Below are positions 44,134 through 53,101 of a stretch of DNA of 64,000 nt, in pieces. A program made the translations under genes and the position numbers. The stretch's first letter is position 1; each line of letters opens with the position of its first letter. The notes under the pieces are model-generated. The model had not been told where the DNA came from and did no database searches. It worked only from the letters and a program-made list of their open reading frames with translations. Source of the DNA: Streptomyces sp. CB02980 (GTDB lineage: Bacteria > Actinomycetota > Actinomycetes > Streptomycetales > Streptomycetaceae); assembly GCF_014451325.2 (NCBI RefSeq), contig NZ_JACSCH020000019.1, positions 54,013 through 118,012 of the forward strand, read 5' to 3'.

Positions 44134-44976
44134 TCAGGCGTGGGATACGACAGCCACGGGGCAGGCGACGTGATGGAGCGCTGCCTGGGTCACGGCGCCG
44201 ATGTGCGTGCCCGCCACGGCCCGCCGCATCCGGCGGCCCACCACCAGCAGTCCGGCGCCGGAGGCGGCATCGAGAAGACTGCTGCCGGGCCTGTCGTGGA
44301 CGACCTCCTCGGTGACGTCGACCTGCGCGAACTGCGTCCTGTGGCGTTCCGTGGCGGCCGACAGCGCCGTTCGCAGGCTCGCGGCCGCTTCGGATCCACC
44401 CGCGCCGTCGCGGTGGTGCGGCAGGGTGGAGTGCCAGGCCGACACGATGTGCAGGGGGACCTCCCGGCGGGCCGCGAAGTCGAAGGCGAAGCCCAGAAGC
44501 TCGTCCGCGGGGTGTCGCACGTCCAGACCGAGGACGACCCGCTCGTCGCCGCCCGGACTGTTGCCTTCTCGTACCAGCACCGCCGGGCGTTCCGCCGCGG
44601 CCAGGACCTCCTGGGCCACATGGCCGGAGACGTATCCGGAGCCGTTGCCCGCGCGGTGCGAGCCCAGAACCAGCAGTTCGGCATCGGCTGAACGGGCCAG
44701 CAGAAGCCGGGAGGGGGCGTCCTCGGTCTCCTCGGTGGCGGTGACGACATCCGGGTGGCTCGTGCGGGCGCGCTCGCTCGCCTCCGCCAACAGAGCCCTC
44801 GCCTGCTCCGTACGGACGTCCCGTGACTCCCGCACGGCGGCGACCTGGTGCTCCGGCCACAGCGACGCGTTCACCAACTGAAGCCCGGCCCCGCGCGACG
44901 CGGCCTCTTCGGCTGCCCAGTCGACCGCCGCCAGGCTCCCGCTGGACCCGTTCACTCCTACTGCGATCTGCTTCAT
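44134..44976 (-). CDS. Universal stress protein, tandem UspA domains
   Basis: 280 aa from ATG 44976; the ribosome binding site is weak, but the start gives the standard MKQIAVGVNGSSGSLAAVDW. Two UspA domains cover about 1-145 and 150-280. Each has an ATP-binding C-terminal motif of the G-2x-G-9x-G type: GSHRAGNGSGYVSGHVAQ and GRRMRRAVAGTHIGAVTQ. Such proteins bind ATP and help cells survive hypoxia or starvation. It sits between zwf and the DUF2236 gene in a run of - strand stress-type genes. Confidence 0.92.
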   Translation of the reverse strand: MKQIAVGVNGSSGSLAAVDWAAEEAASRGAGLQLVNASLWPEHQVAAVRESRDVRTEQARALLAEASERARTSHPDVVTATEETEDAPSRLLLARSADAELLVLGSHRAGNGSGYVSGHVAQEVLAAAERPAVLVREGNSPGGDERVVLGLDVRHPADELLGFAFDFAARREVPLHIVSAWHSTLPHHRDGAGGSEAAASLRTALSAATERHRTQFAQVDVTEEVVHDRPGSSLLDAASGAGLLVVGRRMRRAVAGTHIGAVTQAALHHVACPVAVVSHA

Positions 44977-45101
44977 GGGGCCACTCTGGAGCCGCCGCGG
45001 GAGTCCGGCACTCCCCGGCAGGCCGACCGGGCGACCGGGGCCGGGCGACCGCACGACCGCACGTGGTCCCGTGTTCATGGAGGTGAACCCTTCGGGGAGC
45101 G

Positions 45102-45992
45102 TCAGCGTGGCGCGGCGGGCTCCTCGCGGGGTGGAAGAGCCGCCATCGCCCACCGGATCGTCCCCGTCAGCGCCCGTCCGGACAGTCGTACCAGCTCTTC
45201 CGGCAGGTACGGCGCTGTGTGGAGGCCCAGCAGCGTGCGGGCCCACGGCGGCAGCAGCCGGACCGCGTTCGAGGCGAGTACGGCGTAGGGGCCGCGGGCG
45301 ACCCACGGCAGCGGAGGTTCGCGGAGTACGAAACGGGCCGCGTCCCGGGCCTGCGACGTGGCGCGCAGTTCGGGACGGTAGCGCGCCAGCCGGGCCGCGA
45401 GGGCGGTGCGGTCGCGCGGCGGATCGGGGACGCCGAGGGCGTGGGCGACCCGAGCCGCGTCGGCGATGTACGCGTCGCAGCCGGCGCCGTCCAGCGGGCC
45501 GGCCCCGAAGCGCTGGTGTGCGCGCAGGAAGCTGTCCACCTCCGCCACGTGCACCCAGCACAGCAAGTGCGGGTCGGCAGCGTGGTAGGGCTCGCCGGCG
45601 GGGGTGGTACCCCTGATCCGCTCGTGCACCTCACGGACGTGGTCCACGGCGCGCTGGGCGTCCTCGGCGGTGCCGTAGGTCGTGAAGGCGAGGAAGGTGC
45701 TGGTCCGCTGGAGGCGTCCCCAGGGGTCGCCCCGGAAGCCGGAGTGCCCGGCGACCGCGGCCATCGCGAGCGGGTGCAAGGACTGCAGGAGGAGCGCGCT
45801 CAGGCCGCCGATGAACATGGACGCGTCCCCGTGGACGGTGCGGATGGCCCGCTCGGGGCCGAACCAGCGCGGGCCGGGGGCGCCGTGGATACGGGCCCGG
45901 TTCTGCGCTCCCGAGGGTCCGGCGACGTGGCTGAACAGGCTGGTGCCGACCCGCTCGCGCAGGCCCGGACCCGACTTCTCGGACAGGTTCAC
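45102..45992 (-). CDS. DUF2236 (MpaB/latex-clearing-like) oxygenase family protein
   Basis: 296 aa from GTG 45992; the true start is uncertain because GGAAG is too close to it. Family landmarks are WFGPERAIRTVHGDASMFIGG, LLLQSLHPLAMAAVAGHSGF, WGRLQRTSTFLAFTTYGTAE and LLCWVHVAEVDSFLRAHQRF. The His residues in the last two blocks and in SLHP are candidate heme/metal ligands. The family includes MpaB and the latex-clearing protein Lcp; most members are uncharacterised. The protein lies 146 bp downstream of gvpK on the same strand. Confidence 0.85.
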   Translation of the reverse strand: MNLSEKSGPGLRERVGTSLFSHVAGPSGAQNRARIHGAPGPRWFGPERAIRTVHGDASMFIGGLSALLLQSLHPLAMAAVAGHSGFRGDPWGRLQRTSTFLAFTTYGTAEDAQRAVDHVREVHERIRGTTPAGEPYHAADPHLLCWVHVAEVDSFLRAHQRFGAGPLDGAGCDAYIADAARVAHALGVPDPPRDRTALAARLARYRPELRATSQARDAARFVLREPPLPWVARGPYAVLASNAVRLLPPWARTLLGLHTAPYLPEELVRLSGRALTGTIRWAMAALPPREEPAAPR

Positions 45993-46138
45993 GCTTCCAT
46001 CGTCGCGCGCGGGCGCACGGAACGGGAGAGTCGCCGGTCCGCCCGGCCGCCGCGGGTCGGTACGCCGGTGCCGTACCGACCCGGGGACCACGGCCTCGGA
46101 GCGGGAGCGCACCGGACGGAAGCACGTCGCGGATCCGG

Positions 46139-46570
46139 TCACTCCGGCCCTCCGTCGGCCGGTGGGAGGAGAGGCCCGAGGGGGCCGAGGTCGAGGTTGA
46201 GGTCCTGGAGCGTGTAGCCGTGCTCGGCGCAGAGGTCACTCAGCGCGTCGTGCAGCGCCATCAAGGTGGCGCCCAGCTCTTCCTCCTGGTCGTCGGTGAG
46301 GTCGCCGGCGTCGACGCGCCGCAGCGCCTGTCTCTCGATGAGCTGGCGCAGGAGTTCCACGACGGTGAGGACGAGTTTGAGGAGGTCCTCCTCGACCGAC
46401 TCGTGGTCGGTACGGATTCTGCGCGCGGCGCGGCTGGGTGTGTCGGCGGGGGCGGGCGGCGCCTGCACGAGGCGGAACGCGTCGCCCAGGGCACCGCCGA
46501 TGCCGTCCAGGGGCGGAGACGGGTCCGGAACGCCGTTGCGCTCTCCGGGCGCCGGGCCGGACCCGGTCAC
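46139..46570 (-). CDS. gvpK: Gas vesicle protein GvpK
   Basis: 143 aa from GTG 46570, overlapping the gvpS stop by 4 nt (GTGA). After a polar N-terminus of about 45 residues, the GvpK core reads VEEDLLKLVLTVVELLRQLI, ERQALRRVDAGDLTDDQEEE, then LHDALSDLCAEHGYTLQDLN. GvpK is an essential accessory protein in gas vesicle assembly in several organisms. It is the last gene of the cluster. Confidence 0.9.
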   Translation of the reverse strand: MTGSGPAPGERNGVPDPSPPLDGIGGALGDAFRLVQAPPAPADTPSRAARRIRTDHESVEEDLLKLVLTVVELLRQLIERQALRRVDAGDLTDDQEEELGATLMALHDALSDLCAEHGYTLQDLNLDLGPLGPLLPPADGGPE

Positions 46571-46782
46571 GCCTGCCTCCGGGCGGACGGCCCGAGCGGA
46601 TCCGCATCGGAGCCGACGGACACGATCAGAGCACGGAGAGAGACACGGACCAGATCGATGTCGGCGATCGAGATCACGATGTCCCCGGAGAGCACCACAC
46701 CGCCGCTCAGCAATCTGTCGAGCAGGTCGATGAGGGCGACCTGGCGGCCGGGGAGAGGCTCGCTGGGGTGGGCGATGCTCAT
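46567..46782 (-). CDS. gvpS: GvpA/J-family gas vesicle protein, GvpS
   Basis: 71 aa from ATG 46782, overlapping the gvpL stop by 4 nt (ATGA). The GvpA-like core is LIDLLDRLLSGGVVLSGDIV followed by ISIADIDLVRVSLRALIVSV. It is the short minor member of the GvpA/J family, present beside gvpL and gvpK in actinobacterial clusters. It probably acts in nucleation or at the tips rather than as the main shell protein. Confidence 0.88.
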   Translation of the reverse strand: MSIAHPSEPLPGRQVALIDLLDRLLSGGVVLSGDIVISIADIDLVRVSLRALIVSVGSDADPLGPSARRQA

Positions 46783-47642
46783 CGCGCCGGTCCGTCCCGT
46801 GCGGCATCCTCCCGGGGAGGCTCGGACGGCGTCGGCGGCATGGCGAAGGAGTACGGGGCCCACGGGCCGGTCACCTCGACGCGTACGCCGTCGAGGTCTG
46901 CCGCCACTGCGGCGAGCGCGGCGCGGAAGCTCTCGATCCGTTCGTCCGGGACGAGGTAGGCGTCGTTGAGGACGTTCTCCTCGGGCCCCGCCAGTGCGCC
47001 GCGTTGGGCGGGATGGCGTACACGGTGCGTACGGAACCGGGTGACGAGTGCGTCGATACGCTGCGCGGCCTCCTGGGCGTTTCGGTAGTGGTCCTCCCTG
47101 ACGCTGTGCTGGGCCCGACGGCGCTGGAGGTAGGCCTTGCCCGGACTGAGCGTGCCGGTGGTCCCGGCGCCGTCGGCGCCACGGTCCTTCGGGCGCCCGG
47201 CGGCGCCGATGTACAGCTTGACGCCCCATTCGCTCCGGTCACGGAGCAGGGCGATCCTCTCGGCGAAGGCCTGCCGCTGAGCGGCCAGCGCCTCCTGGGC
47301 GCGTTCGTCGTCCTGGTAGAGGGTCGCGAGCCGCAGCGGGAGGACGGTGTCCTGACGGGAGATCGCCTGCACCACCTCGTGGTGGGCGCGGGCGATGTCC
47401 TCCAGCCATTCCAGGTCCTCGAAGCGGGCCTTCAGCGTCCGTTCGTCGAACTCGCGCGATGCCACCCGGCTGATGACGAACGCGACGGGGGACGAGGGGG
47501 CTTCGCCCTCGGCGGGCGCGTCTTCACCGAGGAGGGACACGGCCGCTCCCGACACTCCACGGACGCCTTCGACGGCTGTCCGTACTCGCCCAGTGTCGGG
47601 TACCACCGCGTAGACGTAGGTGAGGTCCTCGGCGTCGGTCAT
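46779..47642 (-). CDS. gvpL: Gas vesicle protein GvpL (GvpF/L family)
   Basis: 287 aa from ATG 47642, overlapping the gvpJ stop by 4 nt (ATGA). The GvpL/F family begins LTYVYAVVPDTG. Further signatures are HHEVVQAISRQDTVLPLRLA, EWGVKLYIGAAG, LNDAYLVPDERIESFRAAL and a terminal VTGPWAPYSFA. It is longer than the GvpF paralogue because of an insertion around residues 150-190. GvpF/L proteins bind GvpA and are thought to chaperone shell assembly. Confidence 0.92.
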   Translation of the reverse strand: MTDAEDLTYVYAVVPDTGRVRTAVEGVRGVSGAAVSLLGEDAPAEGEAPSSPVAFVISRVASREFDERTLKARFEDLEWLEDIARAHHEVVQAISRQDTVLPLRLATLYQDDERAQEALAAQRQAFAERIALLRDRSEWGVKLYIGAAGRPKDRGADGAGTTGTLSPGKAYLQRRRAQHSVREDHYRNAQEAAQRIDALVTRFRTHRVRHPAQRGALAGPEENVLNDAYLVPDERIESFRAALAAVAADLDGVRVEVTGPWAPYSFAMPPTPSEPPREDAARDGPAR

Positions 47643-48151
47643 GTGCTGCGCCTTCGTCGTGCCGCCCCTCGGCGGGGAGTCGACCCTTCGTCCTCGTCCA
47701 GGTCGAGGTCCTGGCCCATGTCCGGCTCATCCGCCTCGAGTTCATCCAGCTCCGGTTCGCCGTCCCGCTCACGGCGCCGGAGCGACTCCGGGTGCCGGGA
47801 GTCGTCGCCGATGGCCGCGCCGCGCTTCAGCTCCTCCAACTCCGCGCGGAGTCGGCGGTTCTCCTCCGCCAGCGGCCCCCCGCTGTGCTTCGAGGAGAGC
47901 GAGGGATCGTGCTCCCACCAGTCGATGCCCATCTCCTTCGCCTTGTCCACGGAGGCGACCAGGATCCGCAGCTTGATCGTCAGCAGTTCGATGTCGAGCA
48001 GGTTGATGCGGATGTCTCCGGCGATGACGATGCCCTTGTCCAGGACGCGTTCGAGGATGTCCGCCAGGTTCGCGGAGGAACTCGGCCCGTACGGCACCGG
48101 CGCGGCTCTGGAAGGTGCGCTCCCGAAGCGGTCGGGCAGGGGGTCAGACAC
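47639..48151 (-). CDS. gvpJ: GvpA/J-family gas vesicle protein, GvpJ
   Basis: 170 aa from GTG 48151 with GAGGACC 8 nt upstream. The GvpA/J core occupies about residues 27-75: LADILERVLDKGIVIAGDIR followed by INLLDIELLTIKLRILVASV. A coiled-coil-like stretch (about 92-110) and a strongly acidic then Arg-rich tail follow. GvpJ is a minor structural or nucleating relative of GvpA. Confidence 0.88.
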   Translation of the reverse strand: MSDPLPDRFGSAPSRAAPVPYGPSSSANLADILERVLDKGIVIAGDIRINLLDIELLTIKLRILVASVDKAKEMGIDWWEHDPSLSSKHSGGPLAEENRRLRAELEELKRGAAIGDDSRHPESLRRRERDGEPELDELEADEPDMGQDLDLDEDEGSTPRRGAARRRRST

Positions 48152-48173
48152 GGCAGTGGTCCTCGATTCCCCG

Positions 48174-48422
48174 TCATGGCGTCTGCGTGCGGTGGGCGGT
48201 GATCTCCTCGAGCCGGTCGAGCAGCTCGTCCTCGCGGTACTCGAACGTCTCCTCGTCGATCTCCCCCCGCACCAGCCGGTCCTCGAGTTCCGCGAGCTCT
48301 CTCCAGATGGGAGCCGGGTCGTAGTACTCCTCCTCGGCCCTGTCCAGGACTCTCTGGGCGACCCAGGTCACTCCGCGCACCGGCGCGAGGGGAAGCGTGA
48401 GCAGGGATGTCAGCAGTCCCAT
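48174..48422 (-). CDS. gvpG: Gas vesicle protein GvpG
   Basis: 82 aa from ATG 48422 behind GGAAGGAGG. It matches GvpG: an N-terminal LLTLPLAPVRGVTWVAQRVL amphipathic helix, then a charged helical part with ELAELEDRLVRGEIDEETF and YREDELLDRLEE. It is a small accessory protein of vesicle assembly and lies between gvpF and gvpJ. Confidence 0.93.
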   Translation of the reverse strand: MGLLTSLLTLPLAPVRGVTWVAQRVLDRAEEEYYDPAPIWRELAELEDRLVRGEIDEETFEYREDELLDRLEEITAHRTQTP

Positions 48423-48440
48423 CGTTTCCCTCCTTCCGGG

Positions 48441-49157
48441 TCACTCCACGAAGCTGTACGGCGGCAGCGGGCCACTCAGCCGGAACTCGACACCGTCCCC
48501 GATCTGGCGGGCGAGGTTCGCCTCCGCCGTCCGGAACTCTTCCTGCCGGTCGTCGGGGACCAGGAGTGAGAAGTTGAGGAAGTCCGCTCCGGACGCCTGC
48601 CGGACGGTGTGTTCCCGAGCGAACGGCACCAGAGTCTCGACAAGTCCGGAGGCCAGGGCATCCTGCCGTTCCTGCACCTGCGCCGCGATCAGTTGGCCGA
48701 GGGCCATCGGGAGCTGGGGATCCGGGTCCCCGGTGCGCATGCGCTCGTTGAGTTCGCGCGCCTCGGGGGTCTCGCGCAGGATCTGCCGCAGGAGCTCCTC
48801 CTCGTCCTGCGACGCTCTCACGTGGTACTCGGCACACCCGCCGAGCCTTTCCAGGTTGGCGAGATAGCCGTCGGCGTTCTTCAGCAGCACCTGTTCTACG
48901 GTCGACTCGTCGGCGGCCGTGTAGCCGAACTGCAGGGGCAGGACGGGGCCGCCGCGCATCAGGTGCTCCTGCACCTCCTGATGAATCGACAGGTCACGCC
49001 GCTTGGGCCGGATCTTCTCGGAAATGTCGCTGACCACGGCACACAGAGGCCCGGAGACAATGCCGCGCACGGAGGCCGGCTCGGAGCCGACACCCGACAG
49101 GTCGTCGATGTCGAGGGGGTGGTTCTCCGCGGTGATCGCATAGACGTACAGGGCCAT
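48441..49157 (-). CDS. gvpF: Gas vesicle protein GvpF
   Basis: 238 aa from ATG 49157 with AAGGAG upstream, 3 nt after the gvpA stop. Family landmarks are LYVYAITAENHPLD, LCAVVSDISEKIRPKRRDLS, HQEVQEHLMRGGPVLPLQFG, then FLNFSLLVPDDRQEEFRTAE and a C-terminal LSGPLPPYSFVE. In other species GvpF binds GvpA and the growing shell. A paralogue, GvpL, lies downstream. Confidence 0.95.
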   Translation of the reverse strand: MALYVYAITAENHPLDIDDLSGVGSEPASVRGIVSGPLCAVVSDISEKIRPKRRDLSIHQEVQEHLMRGGPVLPLQFGYTAADESTVEQVLLKNADGYLANLERLGGCAEYHVRASQDEEELLRQILRETPEARELNERMRTGDPDPQLPMALGQLIAAQVQERQDALASGLVETLVPFAREHTVRQASGADFLNFSLLVPDDRQEEFRTAEANLARQIGDGVEFRLSGPLPPYSFVE

Positions 49158-49160
49158 CGG

Positions 49161-49628
49161 TCACTCCTTCTCGCGTCGTGACGAGCGTCGGGCGGCGGGC
49201 CGTCGACGTCGGGGCGCGGGTTCCTCCTCTTCCTCCTCCTCGTCCGGCTCCTCGTCGTCACGGGACTTCCCGGTCAGGGAGTCCGTCACGGCCTCGACCG
49301 CACCGGTGAGCGCGCCCTTGGACTTGCCGCGGGCCCCGCCCTCCACCATGCCGCCGACCACTTCGGGCAGCTGCGCCGGAGCCTTGCGGCCGGCTTCGAG
49401 ATCGAGCCTGTTGCACGCCTCGGCGAAGCGGAGGTAGGTGTCCACGCTGGCCACCACGATCCGGGCGTCTATCTTGAGAATCTCGATCCCGACCAGTGAC
49501 ACGCGCACGAAGACATCGATCACCAGACCGCGGTCCAGGATGAGTTCCAGGACGTCGTAGAGGCTGCCTGTGGAGCCGCCACCGCCCCTGCTGAGGGCGG
49601 CACTGCCGCTCTGCGGCACCATGGTCAT
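49161..49628 (-). CDS. gvpA: Gas vesicle structural protein GvpA with charged C-terminal tail
   Basis: 155 aa from ATG 49628 behind AAGGAGG; a second ATG 6 nt later is equally possible. The shell-forming core (about residues 20-75) reads LYDVLELILDRGLVIDVFVR then VSLVGIEILKIDARIVVASV, typical GvpA. Unlike the 70-75 aa proteins of cyanobacteria and haloarchaea, it continues for about 80 residues: a linker, then an acidic run (DDEEPDEEEEEEEP) followed by an Arg-rich end (RRRRPAARRSSRREKE). Long tails occur in other actinobacterial GvpA proteins. It is the major wall protein. Confidence 0.93.
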   Translation of the reverse strand: MTMVPQSGSAALSRGGGGSTGSLYDVLELILDRGLVIDVFVRVSLVGIEILKIDARIVVASVDTYLRFAEACNRLDLEAGRKAPAQLPEVVGGMVEGGARGKSKGALTGAVEAVTDSLTGKSRDDEEPDEEEEEEEPAPRRRRPAARRSSRREKE

Positions 49629-49655
49629 GGCGCCTCCTTCCACGGCCGAACGGAC

Positions 49656-50018
49656 TCAGAACGGCCGATCGATCATTCCTCGGTTGTAACGGCGGGTTCG
49701 TTCGAAGGAGATCAGCGTGCCGTCCCCGTCCAGGGAGACCTTGTAGCTGGCCAGCACGCTCGTCGTGTCGGGGATCCGCTCCAGTTCCAGCACTTCCACC
49801 TGCGCCTCCCACCCGTCGTCGGTGGGCTTGAGCGAGGAGACGGACTCGGGAATTCTGCCGAGCAGTTTCGCGAGTTGCTCGGTGGCCGCGGCCATGGCCG
49901 AGCCCGCGTCGGGGGCCTTCTGTCTGCTGGACGGCGGTTTCCGCCGAGCAGGCGAGCGTCTCTCACCGGCGGGGTGCGAGGCACCCCGCCGCGGGCGATC
50001 CGGATCCACTGAGTCCAT
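49656..50018 (-). CDS. gvpO: Gas vesicle protein GvpO
   Basis: 120 aa from ATG 50018, the first gene of the - strand cluster and 27 bp before gvpA. After a basic, disordered N-terminus of about 40 residues, the GvpO core has QLAKLLGRIPESVSSLKPTD, GWEAQVEVLELERIPDTTSV and LASYKVSLDGDGTLISFERT RRY near the end. GvpO is required for vesicle formation in haloarchaea, and this position is usual in Streptomyces clusters. Confidence 0.92.
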   Translation of the reverse strand: MDSVDPDRPRRGASHPAGERRSPARRKPPSSRQKAPDAGSAMAAATEQLAKLLGRIPESVSSLKPTDDGWEAQVEVLELERIPDTTSVLASYKVSLDGDGTLISFERTRRYNRGMIDRPF

Positions 50019-50218
50019 GACACTTCCGCAAGACGCATAACAGCTTAAGGCTAGAATGTCACTTTATAGGGATATATGCCATGTCCGGGAGAGCAGGCGT
50101 GCCCCCACCGCCCCGGCGGGGCGTCCGGACGCGTTCTGCAGCGGACGCGCCACTTGATCCAGGGCGTTCCGCATCGAGCAGCGGAACGGCCGCAGCGCCC
50201 GGTGAAGGGACAGGGGTC
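50019..50218. promoter_or_regulatory. Divergent promoter region of the gas vesicle cluster
   Basis: 200 bp separate gvpO from the divergent + strand gene. An AT-rich island at about 50037-50090 (TTAAGGCTAGAATGTCAC, then TTTATAGGGATATATGCC) stands out from the surrounding GC-rich DNA. On the - strand, GTGACA followed after about 17 nt by TATGCG could be a -35/-10 pair for gvpO. These assignments are tentative. Confidence 0.45.
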
Positions 50219-51184
50219 ATGGAGGACACGACCAAGATCGCCCTGGCAGCCGCAGTGGCAGGCGGTTACGTACTGGGACGGACGAAGAAAGCTCGCCTCG
50301 CGTTCACCGTGGCGACGTACCTCGCCGGCCGACGCTTCGGTCTCGAGCCGGGACAACTCTTGACGCAGGGACTGAGCAAGCTCAAGGACGTACCCCAGTT
50401 CGCCGAGATGGGCGAGCAGTTGAGAGGTGAGGCCCTGGACGCCGGTCGCCAGGCCTTCACCGCAGCGGCCAACCGCAAGTTGGCCGACCTCGCCGACTCC
50501 CTCCACGAGCGGACACTCGCCATCGGCAGCGGCAGCGGCGGGGACCAGGAGGACGAAGAGGAACCCGAGGACACGGACGAGAGGTACGACGACGAGGACG
50601 ACGAATGGGAGTCCGAGGAAGAATCCGAGCCCGAGTACGACGAGGCCGGTGAGGACGAGGACACGGGGGAGGAAGAACCCGAGGAGGAGGAACCCGAGGA
50701 GGAGGCCGAGGAACCCGAGGAGGAGGAAGAACCCGAGGCCGAGCCGGAGGAGCAGCCACGCAGGCGCCGCGCCTCCCGCCCGTCGTCCCGCTCACGATCA
50801 GAAACCACCGGATCCTCCCGTACCCGCAAGGCCCCCCAACGACGCAGTACGACATCACCTGCCAAGAAGGCGAGCCCGGCCAAGAAGGCGGCGTCGTCGA
50901 GAACGACGACGGAGGGCACCCCCCGGAAGCGGTCGGCGACGAGCCGGAGCGCGGCGAAGAAGACCGCCCCGGCCAAGAGGGCCCCGGCGAAGAAGGCCGC
51001 TCCCGCCAAGAAGGCCGCTCCCGCCAAGAAGTCCACAACCGCCAAGAAGACCGCCGCCGGGCCGGCGAAGAAGACGACCGCAGCACGCAAGCCGGCCGCG
51101 AAGAAGGCGGCAGCACGCAAGCCGGCGGCCAAGAAGACGTCGGCCAAGAAGACGCCGGCACGCAAGCCCTCGACGCGGAGGTAG
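50219..51184 (+). CDS. Gas-vesicle-linked protein with acidic middle and histone H1-like basic tail
   Basis: 321 aa from ATG 50219 (AAGGGA upstream). Residues 1-45 include a mildly hydrophobic segment with IALAAAVAGGYVLGRTKKAR. Residues 45-100 look like an amphipathic helical region. About 105-185 is almost pure Glu/Asp/Pro. About 215-321 is Lys/Ala/Pro-rich with PAKK and AKKA repeats like histone H1 or bacterial HU tails. I cannot assign a function. Its position opposite gvpO, followed closely by the SRPBCC gene, is seen in other Streptomyces gas vesicle regions, which suggests a link with vesicles. The tail could bind nucleic acid or the acidic tail of its neighbour. Confidence 0.75.
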   Translation: MEDTTKIALAAAVAGGYVLGRTKKARLAFTVATYLAGRRFGLEPGQLLTQGLSKLKDVPQFAEMGEQLRGEALDAGRQAFTAAANRKLADLADSLHERTLAIGSGSGGDQEDEEEPEDTDERYDDEDDEWESEEESEPEYDEAGEDEDTGEEEPEEEEPEEEAEEPEEEEEPEAEPEEQPRRRRASRPSSRSRSETTGSSRTRKAPQRRSTTSPAKKASPAKKAASSRTTTEGTPRKRSATSRSAAKKTAPAKRAPAKKAAPAKKAAPAKKSTTAKKTAAGPAKKTTAARKPAAKKAAARKPAAKKTSAKKTPARKPSTRR

Positions 51185-51187
51185 GTC

Positions 51188-52315
<1,128 letters not shown>

Positions 52316-52332
52316 CCCACTCGACCGTCCAA

Positions 52333-52364
52333 GGGAGAAGCGGCCTCCGCGGGCCGCTTCTTCC
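52333..52364. terminator. Hairpin between SRPBCC and CsbD genes
   Basis: A 13-bp stem with one G-U pair (52333-52345 and 52352-52364) and a 6-nt loop lies 17 nt after the SRPBCC stop and before the convergent CsbD gene. The distal arm ends in CTTCTTCC, giving a weak U-rich tail for the + strand. Confidence 0.75.
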
Positions 52365-52410
52365 TTCGATCTCAGCACACAGGCGTCGCACAGACGCACC
52401 GGCTGACATA

Positions 52411-52584
52411 TCAGTGCTTGAACGTGTCCTTGACCTTCTCTGCCGCCTGCTTCGCGTCGCCTTCGACCTGCTCGGCACGGCCCTTCAACTCCAGGCTTTC
52501 GTTGCCGACGGCCTTACCGGTGGTCTCCTTGACCTTGCCCTTGGCGGTCTTCGCCACGTTCTTGGCTTTCTTGCCCCCGGCCAT
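52411..52584 (-). CDS. CsbD-family stress protein
   Basis: 57 aa from ATG 52584 behind GGAAGGTG; a longer frame has no site. The CsbD signature is clear: AKGKVKETTGKAVGNESLEL then KGRAEQVEGDAKQAAEKVKD. CsbD proteins are small, hydrophilic and induced by general stress (sigma B in Bacillus); their function is unknown. A second CsbD-like gene lies just upstream on the same strand. Confidence 0.85.
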   Translation of the reverse strand: MAGGKKAKNVAKTAKGKVKETTGKAVGNESLELKGRAEQVEGDAKQAAEKVKDTFKH

Positions 52585-52680
52585 ATCCGTCACCTTCCCG
52601 CACTTGTTTCCCCACGTCTCGGAGCGAGACGCATGACTGCGCCTGCCCCGAAGGCCGGTATCCATGCATGCCGACGAGGG

Positions 52681-52854
52681 TCACCTCTTGAAGAAGTCCT
52701 TTCCCTTCTCCTTCCGCTCCCGGGCCTTTCCGCGCACCCCGAGAGCAGCCCCTTTTGCTTCCGTGCTCTTCTTCCCCCGCATATGAGCCGTCTTCTGAAC
52801 GGCCTTGCCAACGATCTGCTCGGCCTTGGCCTTGGCCTTCTCCGTGGCACTCAT
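52681..52854 (-). CDS. Small CsbD-like basic protein
   Basis: 57 aa from ATG 52854 behind GGAGGAAGG. The product is Lys/Ala/Glu-rich: AEQIVGKAVQKTAHMRGKKS then TEAKGAALGVRGKARERKEK. The GKA...Q...RGK spacing resembles CsbD, but it lacks the canonical GNE motif. It is probably co-transcribed with the CsbD gene downstream (96 bp apart). Confidence 0.6.
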   Translation of the reverse strand: MSATEKAKAKAEQIVGKAVQKTAHMRGKKSTEAKGAALGVRGKARERKEKGKDFFKR

Positions 52855-52927
52855 GGCCTTTCCTTCCTCCTCACCACAGTCACACTTACCGCCTACCCTC
52901 GGCGCCGAGGAGGAACCAGGGGGCCTC

Positions 52928-53101
52928 ATGTCTGCCACGCCAGTCCAGGCACAGGCACAGGCACAGGCACAGGACGCCACGACCACGTCGAAGTGCCGGA
53001 TGTGTGCGTCCAGAGCCGAGTACAGCCCGCACAAGCGCATTGAGACGGCCTGCCCGGGTAGCCGGATCAAGGGGGCCGACGTGAAGGGAACGCGCGCATG
53101 A
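52928..53101 (+). CDS. Possible Cys-containing small protein coupled to the F420 oxidoreductase
   Basis: A 57-aa frame from ATG 52928 (AGGGGG upstream) whose TGA overlaps the ATG of the oxidoreductase (ATGA at 53098-53101). It contains a Gln-Ala dipeptide repeat from a CAGGCA hexanucleotide array, then a CRMC pair and a later ACPGSRIKG. The spaced cysteines could bind a metal. Coding is supported only by the site and the overlap; I do not know a family. Confidence 0.4.
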   Translation: MSATPVQAQAQAQAQDATTTSKCRMCASRAEYSPHKRIETACPGSRIKGADVKGTRA

